A DNA stretch of 64,000 bases, from contig NZ_CP170544.1 in NCBI RefSeq assembly GCF_042693015.1, positions 806,001-870,000 of the forward strand, in the 5' to 3' direction. The first letter of the stretch is position 1, and each line of letters begins with the position of its first letter. The stretch is from Sphingomonas_E sp042693015. GTDB lineage: Bacteria; Pseudomonadota; Alphaproteobacteria; Sphingomonadales; Sphingomonadaceae. Both the position numbers and the translations under genes were made by a program. Of this stretch, positions 17,357 to 27,700 are shown one piece after another. A model generated the notes under the pieces. That model worked only from the letters and a program-made list of their open reading frames with translations. It made no database searches and was not told where the DNA came from.

Positions 17357-19779
17357 GTTCTGATCGTCAGCCCATAGGTCCTGGGATCGGCCGGCTGCCC
17401 CACGACCAGGCCGGTGCTGCCCGACTGGGTGGCCAGGATCTCGTAATACTTCTCATCGAAGGCGTTGCGAACCCAGAAGGACGCATCCCAGCGATCATCC
17501 TTGCGGAAGCCGAACCGGAAATTGGCGACCGAATAGCCGGCAATGTCGGTATAGGCCGAACGCGACGGGTTGGACGAGAATTTCGACCGGTAATTGCCGT
17601 CGAACGCCGCATAGGCCTCTCCGTCATTGCCGAGCAATTCCACGGGCAGGCGATATTCGATGCCGTAGGAAAAGGCCCATTTTGAGATGCCGGGCAACCA
17701 CTGGCCGGAGATGTCGCAATTGGCTGGGCTGATGCCGCCGGGCGTTCCCGGCGCGCTTGGCGTCTGGCCCGGTTGCGCGGTGGTGCCGCCGGCAAGCTCA
17801 GGCGGGCAGGGGGCGTCGACGAACTGCACATATTCGTGATCGGTGAAGGCGCTGCTCGCATAGAGCGACAGGCGCTCATTCGGCCGCACGCTGAAATCCG
17901 CCTCGATACCGCGCACACGCACCTTGTCGGCATTGGCCAGATAGCCGCGCAGTACGCCAAGTTGGCCGTTGGTGACGGTCGCCTGATAATCGCTGATCTC
18001 GGTCCAGAAGCCGGCGAGGTTGAAGGTCGCACGGCTGTCCCAGAACTGGGTCTTGAGACCGATCTCGAAATGATTGACGTCCTCCGGCTTGACCGTCTGG
18101 GCGCTCAGGATCGGATTATTGCTTGCATCCAGGGGCAGGCCGGCCAGGTTGATGCCACCCGATTTGAAGCTCTTGGCATAGGTCGCATAGCCCAGCACAT
18201 CGTCCGAAATCTCGTAGGACACCGTGAGGTCGCCCGAGATGTTCCAGTCGCTGAACTTGGGCGAATAGCTTTGCGGCGGCAGTGTCGCGCATTGATCGCG
18301 CGTCACGCTGCTCGTCGGCGGCGGGTTGCAGACCAGCAGCTCGCCGTTGCCGGTGCGAACGACAGCTTCGTAACTACCCGATTTCTTGTCATAATTGACG
18401 CGCAAGCCCGGCTGCACCTTGATCCGGTCAGTGACACGCCAACTCAACTGGCCGAAGGCGGCAAGGCTTGTCGTCTTGAGCAGGATGTCGTTTTCAGACC
18501 GCAGCCCTTCGAGCACCGCAGGATTGTTGGCATTGGCGCTGGTGGGGTTGAGCAGCCAGCGGCTGGCCGCCGGCCCCTGCTCCTGCGCGCCGGTCGTGTG
18601 CTGGCGCTGGTGATAGGCGAACAGGCCAACCACATAATCCAGCCGATCGCCGGTCACCGCATAGCGGAACTCCTGCGAATATTGGTCCTGCTTGGACGGG
18701 TTAGCCGAAACCGTCGTAATCGGCAGGCCGGTGAAGTCGCGGTCATTGGATGGGCCCCAGTTCCAGAAACGCCAGGCGGAGACGGACGTGAGCGTGCCGG
18801 GGCCGAAATCCCATTCGGCGCGCAGCGATGCGCCGCCAATCTCCTGATAGGCATCCAGCGCGGAATCGAGATCGGTCAGCCGATCGAACGCATTGGTGCT
18901 GGGTGGAGCATAGCCGAAGGCGGCAGCGAGCCCTGCGAACTGGCGGCTCAGCGGCCGCTGCGTCGCGCCAGTGCGGACATAGATCTGCGCGCAACATTCC
19001 GGGTCCTGGCGATTATAATCGGCCGATAGGGTGAGATCGAGGCTATCTGTGGCGCGCCACAGCAGCGCTCCGCGCAGGCCGAGATTGTCCTGCTCATTCA
19101 CCCAGCGATCGGTGACGACATTGTAGATCGTTCCGCGTCGGCTGCCCTTCGAAGCTGCAAGGCGCACCGCGAGCTTGTCCTCCACCAGCGGCCCCGAAAC
19201 CGACGCCTTGGCTTGGACAAATTCCAGATTGCCAACCGTCACCTCGGCGCGGCCCTCGAAATCGAAACTGGGCGCGCGCGTGGTGATGTTGATGGCGCCG
19301 GCAGTCGTATTCTTGCCGTAGAGTGTGCCCTGTGGGCCGCGCAGCACTTCCACCTGCTCCACGTCCAGGAAGTCGAACGTCGCGGCGGCGATGCGGCTGT
19401 TATAGACCTGATCGATATAGACGCCGACGCCCTGTTCGATGCCGTCGTTGGTCAGTCCGAACGGCGCGCCCAAGCCACGGATATTGGCGGCCGAGTTGCG
19501 CGGATTGGTCGAATAGAATTGCAGCGAAGGTTGAAGCTGGGTGATGCGGGCGACATTGAAGCTACCCGTCCCCTCAATGGCGCGGGAATCGAGCACCGAG
19601 ATCGCCAACGGCACGTCCTGCGCAGCCTCCTGACGCCGCCGCGCGGTGACTAGGATTTCGCCATGTCCGCCTGACTCCAGCGCCGGCTCGACACTTTCCG
19701 CGCCATAGGTTGGCAGCGGCAACCAGGCTATTCCCATCATCGAAACCACGAGCAGCGGCCGCGCATTCAATCTTTTCAT
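17347..19779 (-). CDS. TonB-dependent receptor
   Basis: 810 residues; ATG 19779 follows GAGGGG at a good spacing. Signal peptide to about residue 26 (P-T-Y-G-A then E-S), TonB box E-I-L-V-T-A-R-R-R, plug motif V-E-V-L-R-G-P-Q-G-T-L-Y-G-K-N-T-T-A-G-A-I-N, and a C-terminal T-I-R-T-Q-F. The plug type is the common sphingomonad receptor family for hydrophobic or carbohydrate substrates rather than the siderophore subtype. It is not in an obvious operon; the upstream 500 bp is AT-rich. Substrate unknown. Confidence 0.92.
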   Translation of the reverse strand: MKRLNARPLLVVSMMGIAWLPLPTYGAESVEPALESGGHGEILVTARRRQEAAQDVPLAISVLDSRAIEGTGSFNVARITQLQPSLQFYSTNPRNSAANIRGLGAPFGLTNDGIEQGVGVYIDQVYNSRIAAATFDFLDVEQVEVLRGPQGTLYGKNTTAGAINITTRAPSFDFEGRAEVTVGNLEFVQAKASVSGPLVEDKLAVRLAASKGSRRGTIYNVVTDRWVNEQDNLGLRGALLWRATDSLDLTLSADYNRQDPECCAQIYVRTGATQRPLSRQFAGLAAAFGYAPPSTNAFDRLTDLDSALDAYQEIGGASLRAEWDFGPGTLTSVSAWRFWNWGPSNDRDFTGLPITTVSANPSKQDQYSQEFRYAVTGDRLDYVVGLFAYHQRQHTTGAQEQGPAASRWLLNPTSANANNPAVLEGLRSENDILLKTTSLAAFGQLSWRVTDRIKVQPGLRVNYDKKSGSYEAVVRTGNGELLVCNPPPTSSVTRDQCATLPPQSYSPKFSDWNISGDLTVSYEISDDVLGYATYAKSFKSGGINLAGLPLDASNNPILSAQTVKPEDVNHFEIGLKTQFWDSRATFNLAGFWTEISDYQATVTNGQLGVLRGYLANADKVRVRGIEADFSVRPNERLSLYASSAFTDHEYVQFVDAPCPPELAGGTTAQPGQTPSAPGTPGGISPANCDISGQWLPGISKWAFSYGIEYRLPVELLGNDGEAYAAFDGNYRSKFSSNPSRSAYTDIAGYSVANFRFGFRKDDRWDASFWVRNAFDEKYYEILATQSGSTGLVVGQPADPRTYGLTIRTQF

Positions 19780-20324
19780 ATCGCCCCTCAAATTCTCTTA
19801 AATCAGTAGACAAATTTGGGTCGAAACCGAGGGCGGAGGCGATTTGGCTTTTCAGGATGCCGGAGTGCCCACGATCACGGCTCGACGTGCGGGGCGAACT
19901 TGAAGGGACCGATTGTCTGTTATGTATCTAGCCCGTGACAATAGATTGCTAAATCGCACAGGATTTCGCCTAAGCATCGATAAAATTTGATATTTCTGTG
20001 CAAATATAATAATTGTTTTAGTAGACTTTGATGAACTTTAGCTCCGTACTCGTCCGGCGCGATGATCGATCCGACGATGAACCAGCCGGGATAATGAAGG
20101 CGAAACAGAGGCCGTCTTGAGCTGCTGGCGATCGAGGCTCATAGCAATGGTCCGGATCACGCCGGTCTGCGTGATAAATGTCACCGCCCCGCCGTGGCCG
20201 GCCGCACGGACGCTGACACCGCAAATCTCCAAATTCCGCATACCGATCGCGAGAAGGGATCGGTCCTGCCAGCTGTAGCGCCGTCGCGGCGGATTGCGGG
20301 CGGGAGCAAATATTGGAGGATCAC
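19780..20324. other. AT-rich divergent intergenic region
   Basis: About 545 bp between the divergent TonB receptor and UrcA genes. Positions 19930-20040 are strikingly AT-rich for this genome and contain a TATAAT at 20005-20010, without a well-spaced -35 box. The region probably carries both promoters. It also overlaps a doubtful small minus-strand ORF (20038-20241), described separately. Confidence 0.6.
20038..20241 (-). CDS. Possible small hypothetical protein
   Basis: 67 codons, M-R-N-L-E-I-C-G-V-S-V-R and then A-V-T-F-I-T-Q-T-G-V-I-R-T-I-A-M-S-L-D. The amino-acid pattern alternates like a real small beta protein and shows no frameshift, but no ribosome binding site is visible and the frame continues upstream. 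It could be a genuine small gene, a decayed gene or chance. Confidence 0.3.
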   Translation of the reverse strand: MRNLEICGVSVRAAGHGGAVTFITQTGVIRTIAMSLDRQQLKTASVSPSLSRLVHRRIDHRAGRVRS

Positions 20325-20663
20325 ATGCTGAAGCCACTTCTACTTGTCCGCGTTCCTTCACTGGGCGCGATAGGGGCGATCCTACTCGTCACCACTCCGT
20401 CGACGGCATCTATCCGACCTGTCGAAGAACAGTTTGCGACGGCGCGTGTCTCTTATGCCGACCTTAATCTGAGCACTGCGGAAGGTCGCGCGACGCTCGA
20501 TCGGCGTATTAGTCGCGCGGCGCGCCGGGTATGTGTAATGGCACCCGATCATCGCGAAACCTCCTGCCGCCGGCACGCTCTTGAACTTGCCCGGCCGCAG
20601 GTCCTGGCCGCTGTCGAACGCGCACAGAAGATCCAGGTCGCGTCGGCACTGCCTGTCCTGTGA
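20325..20663 (+). CDS. UrcA family periplasmic protein
   Basis: 112 residues; ATG 20325 is preceded by GGAGGATCAC. A signal peptide covers about residues 1-29. The mature part has the family pattern V-S-Y-A-D-L-N-L-S-T-A-E-G-R-A-T-L-D-R-R-I, A-A-R-R-V-C and a second Cys about 11 residues later, probably a disulfide pair. UrcA proteins are common in sphingomonads and Caulobacterales; their function is unknown. The convergent neighbour is the Crp/Fnr regulator. Confidence 0.85.
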   Translation: MLKPLLLVRVPSLGAIGAILLVTTPSTASIRPVEEQFATARVSYADLNLSTAEGRATLDRRISRAARRVCVMAPDHRETSCRRHALELARPQVLAAVERAQKIQVASALPVL

Positions 20664-20679
20664 AGCAGCAAGTGCTCGC

Positions 20680-20715
20680 TAGGGGGATGGTGCCTGACGG
20701 TCGCCATCCCCCCTA
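20680..20715. terminator. Hairpin between convergent urcA-like and crp/fnr-like genes
   Basis: Arms at 20680-20690 and 20704-20715 pair over 11 bp with one bulged C and a 13-base loop. It lies between two convergent stops and has four A residues on its right side, so it is a plausible bidirectional terminator. Confidence 0.5.
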
Positions 20716-20728
20716 AAAGATGTCGCGC

Positions 20729-21463
20729 TCAGTCTGACTTGGCCTGATCGATTGCAGATGCCAGGATATGTGCCGCAAAGTCGCCGGCGCTTTGCTGTGC
20801 GAGCGCCGTAAGGGCGGACAGATCGATCACCATCGTCTTTTCCGACCGTTTGCTGGCAACTCCTTGTTGCTGCAGATAGCTCATTTCCCGAGAAACAGCC
20901 TCGCGATTTGTGCCTATGCGTGAGGCAAGTTCAGCGTGCGTGGGAAACCCCGATATTTCGACATGCTCGCGACCCGAGTGGTTTGAGCCACACAATCGCA
21001 GCAACTCGCAGTGCAGGCGCCCGGTGACGCGCAGCGCATTGCGCTCCAGGATCTTGTCGGTGAGATCACGCACCTGGCTCGAGAGGCGCTGCATCATCCA
21101 TAAGGCGGCGTCAGGCGAAGCACTGACGCATTTGCGGAAGATTGCCCCCGGTATACTCGCCAGCACGCTGGGATCGAGCGCGACGATGGATGCGGAACGC
21201 GGGCGTTCATCTATTGCCGCCAATTCGCCGAACATCGCGCCGACAGAAAGGTTGCGCAGGATGATCTCCCGGCCACCGAGCGAATAGATGGCGACCTGAA
21301 CCCGGCCCTCAAGAACGAGATAGACGCTCGTGGAAGACGCGCCGAGCGCAAGAATCGTCTGACCCGCGCGGGCCCGTACCTGGGTAAGATGAGGATCCAA
21401 TTCTACGCGAAGTGCTTCGGGAAGCGGTTTAAAGGCCGACGCATAGCCGTTTAGCAGGTTCAT
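20729..21463 (-). CDS. Crp/Fnr family transcriptional regulator
   Basis: 244 residues from ATG 21463; ATG 21478 (five residues more) is an alternative. The cNMP-binding domain carries a phosphate-binding-cassette-like F-G-E-L-A followed by R-P-R-S-A-S, matching the Gly-Glu-Leu...Arg-Ser-Ala pattern needed for cyclic nucleotide binding. The helix-turn-helix near residue 180 reads H-A-E-L-A-S-R-I-G-T-N-R-E-A-V-S-R-E-M; its R-E-x3-R recognition-helix pattern is the one CRP uses to read TGTGA. No Cys cluster for FNR-type iron-sulfur sensing is seen. It is divergent from the class III cyclase gene, which suggests a cAMP or cGMP circuit. Confidence 0.88.
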   Translation of the reverse strand: MNLLNGYASAFKPLPEALRVELDPHLTQVRARAGQTILALGASSTSVYLVLEGRVQVAIYSLGGREIILRNLSVGAMFGELAAIDERPRSASIVALDPSVLASIPGAIFRKCVSASPDAALWMMQRLSSQVRDLTDKILERNALRVTGRLHCELLRLCGSNHSGREHVEISGFPTHAELASRIGTNREAVSREMSYLQQQGVASKRSEKTMVIDLSALTALAQQSAGDFAAHILASAIDQAKSD

Positions 21464-21632
21464 GATGGATGCCCCCATCGCCCTTCGACCATGATATCCC
21501 GTGACCATCGAACAATCAAATTGACCACGGGCTCAAGTATTGCGCTCACATTGGCGTGTAAGTGCTGCTATGATGCCAGGGCCTAGCTGTGCACGCGACC
21601 TGACAGTGACGATGTCGATAGGGGGTCCGCTG

Positions 21633-24600
21633 ATGTCGCACGAGCCGAGTTTCCACTCCGCTGACGAAGCACCGTTCGCCTCTCCTGATGTCGCCCAGCG
21701 CCGCTACATGACCGTGCTATTCGCCGACATCGCGAATTCAACCGGTATCGCCGCGGGTATGGATGCCGAGGATTTCGCAGAGTTACTCGGCAAAGTCCGT
21801 CAGGTGCTTGATCGAGTCATTCCGAGGCACGGAGGTATGCTCGTGCGGATCGATGGCGATGGAGCGGCTGTGCTCTTCGGGCATCCCGATCCCCATGAAG
21901 ATGATGGCCGGCGGGCAACCGAGGCCGCGCTAGAGCTTCGGGATGCCATGCGCGAAATTGGCGGGCCCGAACTCGGGCAGGGCGCCGTGAAGCTGCATAT
22001 CGGCATTCATAGCGGCCTGGTGCTCCTGAATCCGGGCGACATCGTCCGAGGTCGATTCGAAATGCTCGGCGACGCCACGAATGTGGCGTCAAGGCTCGCC
22101 TCCAAGGCCAATGGCAGCGAGATACTTGTTTCCGAAGAAACGCTGGGACCGCACCTGATGCATTTCCGGACCGGTCCGCGGCGTCTTATGCGCCTCAAGG
22201 GCAAGGCGATGCCAGTAGCCACCTACCGGATCATCCGACGCGATCCATCCGACTTCTGCTTTTCAAACCGCCTGACTCCCTTCATCGGCCGCACTGTGGA
22301 GCGTGAGAAGCTGGCTTGTGCACTCGACGATCTCGCCGAAGGGAAAGGCGGTCTCTTACGGATCATCGGTGCGCCGGGCGTCGGCAAGACGCGTTTGGCC
22401 CACTACTTCATCGATACTGCGACGAGCGCCGGCGTGACCGTCCATCGGGGCTATTGCGAGGCTTATCTGGGTGCTGAGCCGCTTCAGCCTTTCCTGCAGA
22501 TTTTGCGGTCGATCCTGGGGATGCGGGCTTCGGAGACCAAGATCCGTCTTGTCGCCGCGGCAAGGAAGAATCTGCTGGCGATCGACGCGCGCCTGGCGGA
22601 TCTCTGGCCCGATGTTGCCCGGCTCCTATCGCTTGGCCCGGCACGCCGTGAAGCTGGCACTGCCTGGAATCCGACCGAGGACAAGCGCCTCTCTGCGGCC
22701 GTCACCCTTTTTCGCCGGCTGACCGAGCGGAGCCCCATCATTCTGTTCATCGACGATTGGCAATCGGCGGACGAAGCATCGCGCGAAATGTTAAGCGCTC
22801 TCCACGCCGCCAATCTATCCGGCCTTTTGATCCTCTTGAGCGAGCGGGCACACCCGCTCGCCGATCGAAACGAAATGCCCACGGCCACGCTGCGTCTCGA
22901 ACCCTTCACGCCTGAAGAAGTCGGTGCAGCAGTACGCGCTTTGTCGCCCGCAACCGATCCCTTCGTCATTGCGCGCATAGTGGACCGATCCGGTGGCATT
23001 CCCTTGTTTGTAGAGGAGCTTTGTCACTCGCTGGCTTATGACGAGCGCGGACGCGCCCGACCGGGAGGTCCAGCCTGGCTCGAAAGTCTTATCCAGGCGC
23101 GGTGCGCGCGCCTTCCCGCCGAGCAGGCGCAACTCGTGCGGATGGCGGCCGTCATCGGCAATATGGTGCCATCCTGGCTTCTGGAAAAACTCACCGGACA
23201 TACTGCCGGCGATCTGATCGTCGATAGTCTCTCCGGACATGACTTCATCCATGAGAGCGATATGCCTGGGATATTGCGGTTCAAACATGGCATAACGCGG
23301 GATGTGATCTATGAAGCCGTAGGCCGCCGCGAACGAACCGAGCTTCACTTGAAGATCGCTGGCCATCTGGCGGCATTCGGTGCGGCACATGGCATAGAAG
23401 ACCAATATGCCCCGCTTGCCTATCATTACCAGGCAGGCGGAGATTTCGAGCAGGGCGCAGACTTTGCTGAGCTCGCTGGCGACCGGGCGGCAGCAGTCTC
23501 CGCGCTCGATCGCGCGCAAGCGCAATACCGGGCGGCACTCGATTGCCTCGACAAGTTGCCTATTTCGTCCTCGGTCCTCGATCGAACAACGCAGCTCCTG
23601 CGAAGCTATGGCCTGGCAAGCAGGTTCGATCCTTCCCGGCAACAACTCGCGGTATTTCTGCGGGCCAGGGAGTCGGCCATGTCGCGAAAGGATCGCGTGG
23701 GTGCGGCATGGGCAAATTACTGGCTGGGGTGCCTATATTATGCGCTCGGCGAACCCCGGGCCGCCATTGCCCATTCCGATCTCGCTCTCACCTGGAGCAA
23801 AGAGACGACGATCACTGCGAATTTTGACAACAATATCAAAGCCATCCTGGGACGTTCGCTTGCCGCGGCATGCGATTATGACGCGGCCTTGCCGCTTCTA
23901 GAAGAAACCATCGAAGCCAAGCGTCATCAGATGGACGAGGCTCATGCTCCGGTGACGCTGGTGTATTCGCTTGCCTGCAAAGGATTCATCCTGGCCGATA
24001 TGGGCGACTTCGATGGTGCACATCGCTGTTACGTGGAAGCCGATGCGCATGTCTCGGGACGTGATCATGAGGTGCGATCATCCGTCCTGTCGCGTCGCAG
24101 CGCCATTTGCGTCTGGCAAGGCCGCATGGAGGAGGCGCTGGAATTTGCGCATCAGGCCGAAATGGTCGCAGCACGCGTCAAAGCCCGCTACGCCTACATG
24201 ATGAGCCGTGCGCTGGCGGGCTTTGCTCAATGGTCGCTGGATCGGAATCCGCTTGCCTTGCAGGTGCTGATCGATGCCACCGAGTGGCTGGGTGCCAGCG
24301 ATCGCGGCCAGTTTACCTCGATGAACTATGGATGGCTTGCGACCGCGATGGTCGAGACGGGGGAGAGCGCCAAGGCGAAACACTATGCAGCGCGTGCCAT
24401 GATGCGCGTGCGCAAATGGGATCGGCTGGGCGAAGCCATGGCCTGTCGGGCCATGGCACGCGCAGCCGCGGCGGCTGGCAACTGGCAGGCGGCCGATCGT
24501 TATATCCGTCGCGCCCTCGCATCAGCCGCCTTCCGCCACTCAGGCCATGATTTGGCCAAAATCCAGCTATGTCAGGCTGAACTGGCAGTCCATGCCGGCA

Positions 24601-24725
24601 ACCGCGCTGGCGCAACATCGGCCCTTGAAGCGGCCGCGACGGAACTGGTCCGCATGGATATGCCACTCCACACGGCCAAGGCGGACCGCCTGGCCGGCGT
24701 GCTCCGCTCTACCGGCTTATCCTGA
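21633..24725 (+). CDS. Class III adenylate/guanylate cyclase - AAA ATPase - TPR regulator
   Basis: 1030 residues from ATG 21633 (AGGGGG upstream); earlier in-frame ATGs exist. N-terminal cyclase domain at about 20-190: metal Asp32 in L-F-A-D-I, Asp76 in D-G-D-G, and transition-state Asn150/Arg154 in D-A-T-N-V-A-S-R. Then an AAA/NTPase domain with Walker A G-A-P-G-V-G-K-T at 246-253 and Walker B-like I-L-F-I-D-D-W. The C-terminal ~500 residues are alpha-helical TPR-like repeats. The layout is that of the large LuxR/MalT-like signal-transduction cyclases. All catalytic residues checked are present, so it should make a cyclic nucleotide. Its 3' end overlaps the convergent peroxidase gene by 17 bp. 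Confidence 0.92.
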   Translation: MSHEPSFHSADEAPFASPDVAQRRYMTVLFADIANSTGIAAGMDAEDFAELLGKVRQVLDRVIPRHGGMLVRIDGDGAAVLFGHPDPHEDDGRRATEAALELRDAMREIGGPELGQGAVKLHIGIHSGLVLLNPGDIVRGRFEMLGDATNVASRLASKANGSEILVSEETLGPHLMHFRTGPRRLMRLKGKAMPVATYRIIRRDPSDFCFSNRLTPFIGRTVEREKLACALDDLAEGKGGLLRIIGAPGVGKTRLAHYFIDTATSAGVTVHRGYCEAYLGAEPLQPFLQILRSILGMRASETKIRLVAAARKNLLAIDARLADLWPDVARLLSLGPARREAGTAWNPTEDKRLSAAVTLFRRLTERSPIILFIDDWQSADEASREMLSALHAANLSGLLILLSERAHPLADRNEMPTATLRLEPFTPEEVGAAVRALSPATDPFVIARIVDRSGGIPLFVEELCHSLAYDERGRARPGGPAWLESLIQARCARLPAEQAQLVRMAAVIGNMVPSWLLEKLTGHTAGDLIVDSLSGHDFIHESDMPGILRFKHGITRDVIYEAVGRRERTELHLKIAGHLAAFGAAHGIEDQYAPLAYHYQAGGDFEQGADFAELAGDRAAAVSALDRAQAQYRAALDCLDKLPISSSVLDRTTQLLRSYGLASRFDPSRQQLAVFLRARESAMSRKDRVGAAWANYWLGCLYYALGEPRAAIAHSDLALTWSKETTITANFDNNIKAILGRSLAAACDYDAALPLLEETIEAKRHQMDEAHAPVTLVYSLACKGFILADMGDFDGAHRCYVEADAHVSGRDHEVRSSVLSRRSAICVWQGRMEEALEFAHQAEMVAARVKARYAYMMSRALAGFAQWSLDRNPLALQVLIDATEWLGASDRGQFTSMNYGWLATAMVETGESAKAKHYAARAMMRVRKWDRLGEAMACRAMARAAAAAGNWQAADRYIRRALASAAFRHSGHDLAKIQLCQAELAVHAGNRAGATSALEAAATELVRMDMPLHTAKADRLAGVLRSTGLS

Positions 24726-27700
24726 TGACGAATGGCGCCGGCAGCGCCTGGATACGTCCTTTTTCCAGCAACGCGCTAAGCAGGCCCAGCATTACGCCCA
24801 TGGCAAAGCCATAAGCGGGGCAAGCGTGGGTCGGCGAACCTTGAGGCACGCGCGTGCCCCCGAAGATCGGCGATGGATCGACGACGCCCGCTTCCTGATC
24901 ACTCATAGTCGCGGAGACCACGCCGATGACGACCATTCGGTCCTTGGCGATGTCGAGACCCGCCAGTCGATGATCTTTTTTTGCCAGGCGCCATAGTAGA
25001 TCGGGTGCCGGACGCCGCTGCATCGACTGCACGAGAGGTTTGAAAAGTGCCGCTTTGGCGCGATCATAAGGTTCGCCTTTCGCAGTCAGAAGATCCTGCT
25101 GGATGCGCCACAACCGCTCATCTTTGATCCACTCATAGAGAGCGCCGCGCAGATTGCCGTCGGTTGGCGGCAGGAAGCCCGTCATCGCACCGATGACGTT
25201 GAGCGCGACCTGGTTGAAGTCGACCTCGCCAGCAGAATTCGTGAAGGCAGCGGCGATCGCTTTCGTGATCGGCGCCATGGCGCTATCCTTGTGCTGCTGT
25301 TGGAACAAGGCAACCGCGGCATCATGCTGGCGCTTGCCTTGGGACTGGCCATATTCCGCCACCGCTCTTTCTGGATGGGGGTAGAAGATGCTCCGCGACG
25401 GGGCCATAAAATCGCCGGGGCACCGAGGCTTGCGGCCGGTGACGGGGCGCCAGTCCCACCCGCCGGGATCGAAATGGGAATTGTCGGCATCGGGATCGGC
25501 AGCGGCCGGATTTGAAGGGAGCCCGTCGGGGATGCCGAAATAATGACGCGAAACGGCGGCCAGTACGGGCGTAATGAAATCCCGTTTCAGATCGATCTTT
25601 CCTCCGGGCTCGGACAAGCCCAATTGCGTGTTCAGGCTCTCGAAGGCCGTCAGCCAGGTTTCCAATATGGCGTCGGCGGCGGCTCTGGCCACCTGGAACA
25701 CATCGGCCTCCGTGCGCTGGCCAAGGATCCTGTTGGTGTCGTCGGCCTCTCGATCATATTGGGGGCCGCTATCGAGCCCGACATATATCCGCCCGAACGA
25801 CGCTTCCATGCGAGGAACATGGCCCGCAACCGTATAATTCTCGTCGTCTCCGAAGACTTGCATGACGAGCTGTTTGCTGCCGACAAGAACGCCGTAAGAT
25901 GTGTCGAGAATGCCGCCATAATTGTTGCGGATAGTGGCCCAGATCGCAAAGGAGTCGGCGCGTTCGCTGGGATCCTTTGAATCCATATCCTGAAGGCATA
26001 TCTTCCACCGGAGCAGGGCTTCTTCTTCGGGAAGCGCCGAAATCTCGTCGATGATCTCCTGGCCCCTCTGTTCCACGGTCGGCGCGCGGGAGCGGGTTTG
26101 CGTGGAGAGACTTGCAAGCGCCGCCCGCGATGGCGCGAAGAGGTACAGGCCCCACAAGAGCGACACGAAGGGCTGGGGAATGTCGACGCGTTCCACCTTG
26201 TCGTTCAACATGAAGCGAAAGGTTCTTCTATCCCCGGGGCGGGCCGTGCCGATCAGCGGATCGCCTTGGCAACTCGCGACGCCGGTGCTGTTGCCGCCGT
26301 TGATCCAGCGCTGGATCACTTCGAACTGCTCGGCGATGCTCGCATTATAAGCCATGAAGATGATGCCCCGCTCCGCCTCGGCCGGATCCCCGTTCGCGGG
26401 TCCATAAGACAATCCACGCCGAGCGATCCGGGGCATGCCGCGACCAAAGGATCGGGTGCGCGGATGGGCGCGCCGGATATGCGCCTGCAGGGGGCATTTC
26501 TTGCCCCCGGGATCCGCGGAATAATCGAATAGATTGTCGCTCGATGCGGGCGAGACGAGAGGTTTGCCGTGTTCGTCGCGGCCAATCATGCGATTGAGCA
26601 GGTCTTCCGGCGTGGCACCCGGCGTTTTCACGGCCCAATCGGCCGCAAATTTTTTCAAACCCTTCCAGTCTTGGCGCAGCTTCCGGACGACTAGGAAACT
26701 GCCATTGTCGAGATAGGTGTCCGGCGCCGGAGCGGGATCGCCGCGCTCGTTGGCATAGCCGCAAAGCAGTTCGCCCAACGGAACTTCGTCTGTGTAGGCG
26801 GCTTCGGCGGATGAAGCTGCCTTGAAGTTTTCGACCGGATCGGGCTGGCTGAGACCATCGACGAAACCGAAATGATCGGTTCTTCCGGCCGGATCGAGCG
26901 ACGCCTTACGCATGCCTTCGACGGCGAGGAGACTGACACCGGAAGCCGCGGCCTTTCCGGTAAGCTCGTTAATCACTTGGTGGAGCGGGTGGGCCGCATC
27001 GCCAATATCATATCCCTCGTAGGCGGGTGCGCGCGTCCGCAATTGGATAATGAAATCGACTTCAGAAAGGTCGACGGGGGGAGCTATGGTCGCAGTAGAA
27101 CCCTTGGGATGCCAGCGACCGGGCAATTGCCAGCGGCGCGGATGATTGGCGAACATATCCCCAATTCGTCCAGCGCGATCTGCCATGCCTTCCTTGAATT
27201 CTCGAGGAAACGCGGCAAGATCGGCATCAGAGATATTTAGATGGCGAAGGCCTTCATAGCTAAAGGCGATATTGTGGATGATGTCGTCTTCGAGGCCGCT
27301 CTCTCCATAGCTGATCGGCAGGTCGCGAATGAATTTTCGGGCTAGATGATCCTCGCTGATGCGCATGAGGAGCAGGCAGCCGTGGGTGACCGGCGCCGCC
27401 TCCAGGTCATAGCTCGACAGGATCCCTGCCTGGACCTGAGTCCTTTCCAGTCGCGGCGCGTCATAGCGGACGGGATTGCGGGGAGTGAGGCGGGTGGTCC
27501 ACCAGCCGATCTGATCCGCAAAGCGTGCCTGCGTGGCAGCCGACAGGACCGTAGGATCCCATCCTCCGAGCAGATCTTGGGCTGCGCGCAGCAGAAATCG
27601 GCCGTCGCCCGTCAAGCGGTCGGGCGGATAGAAGTCCGCCAGCTTGTAGATCGCCACCAGGGCCTCGAGCGCGACATCATTATATTCGAACTGCGCTTTT

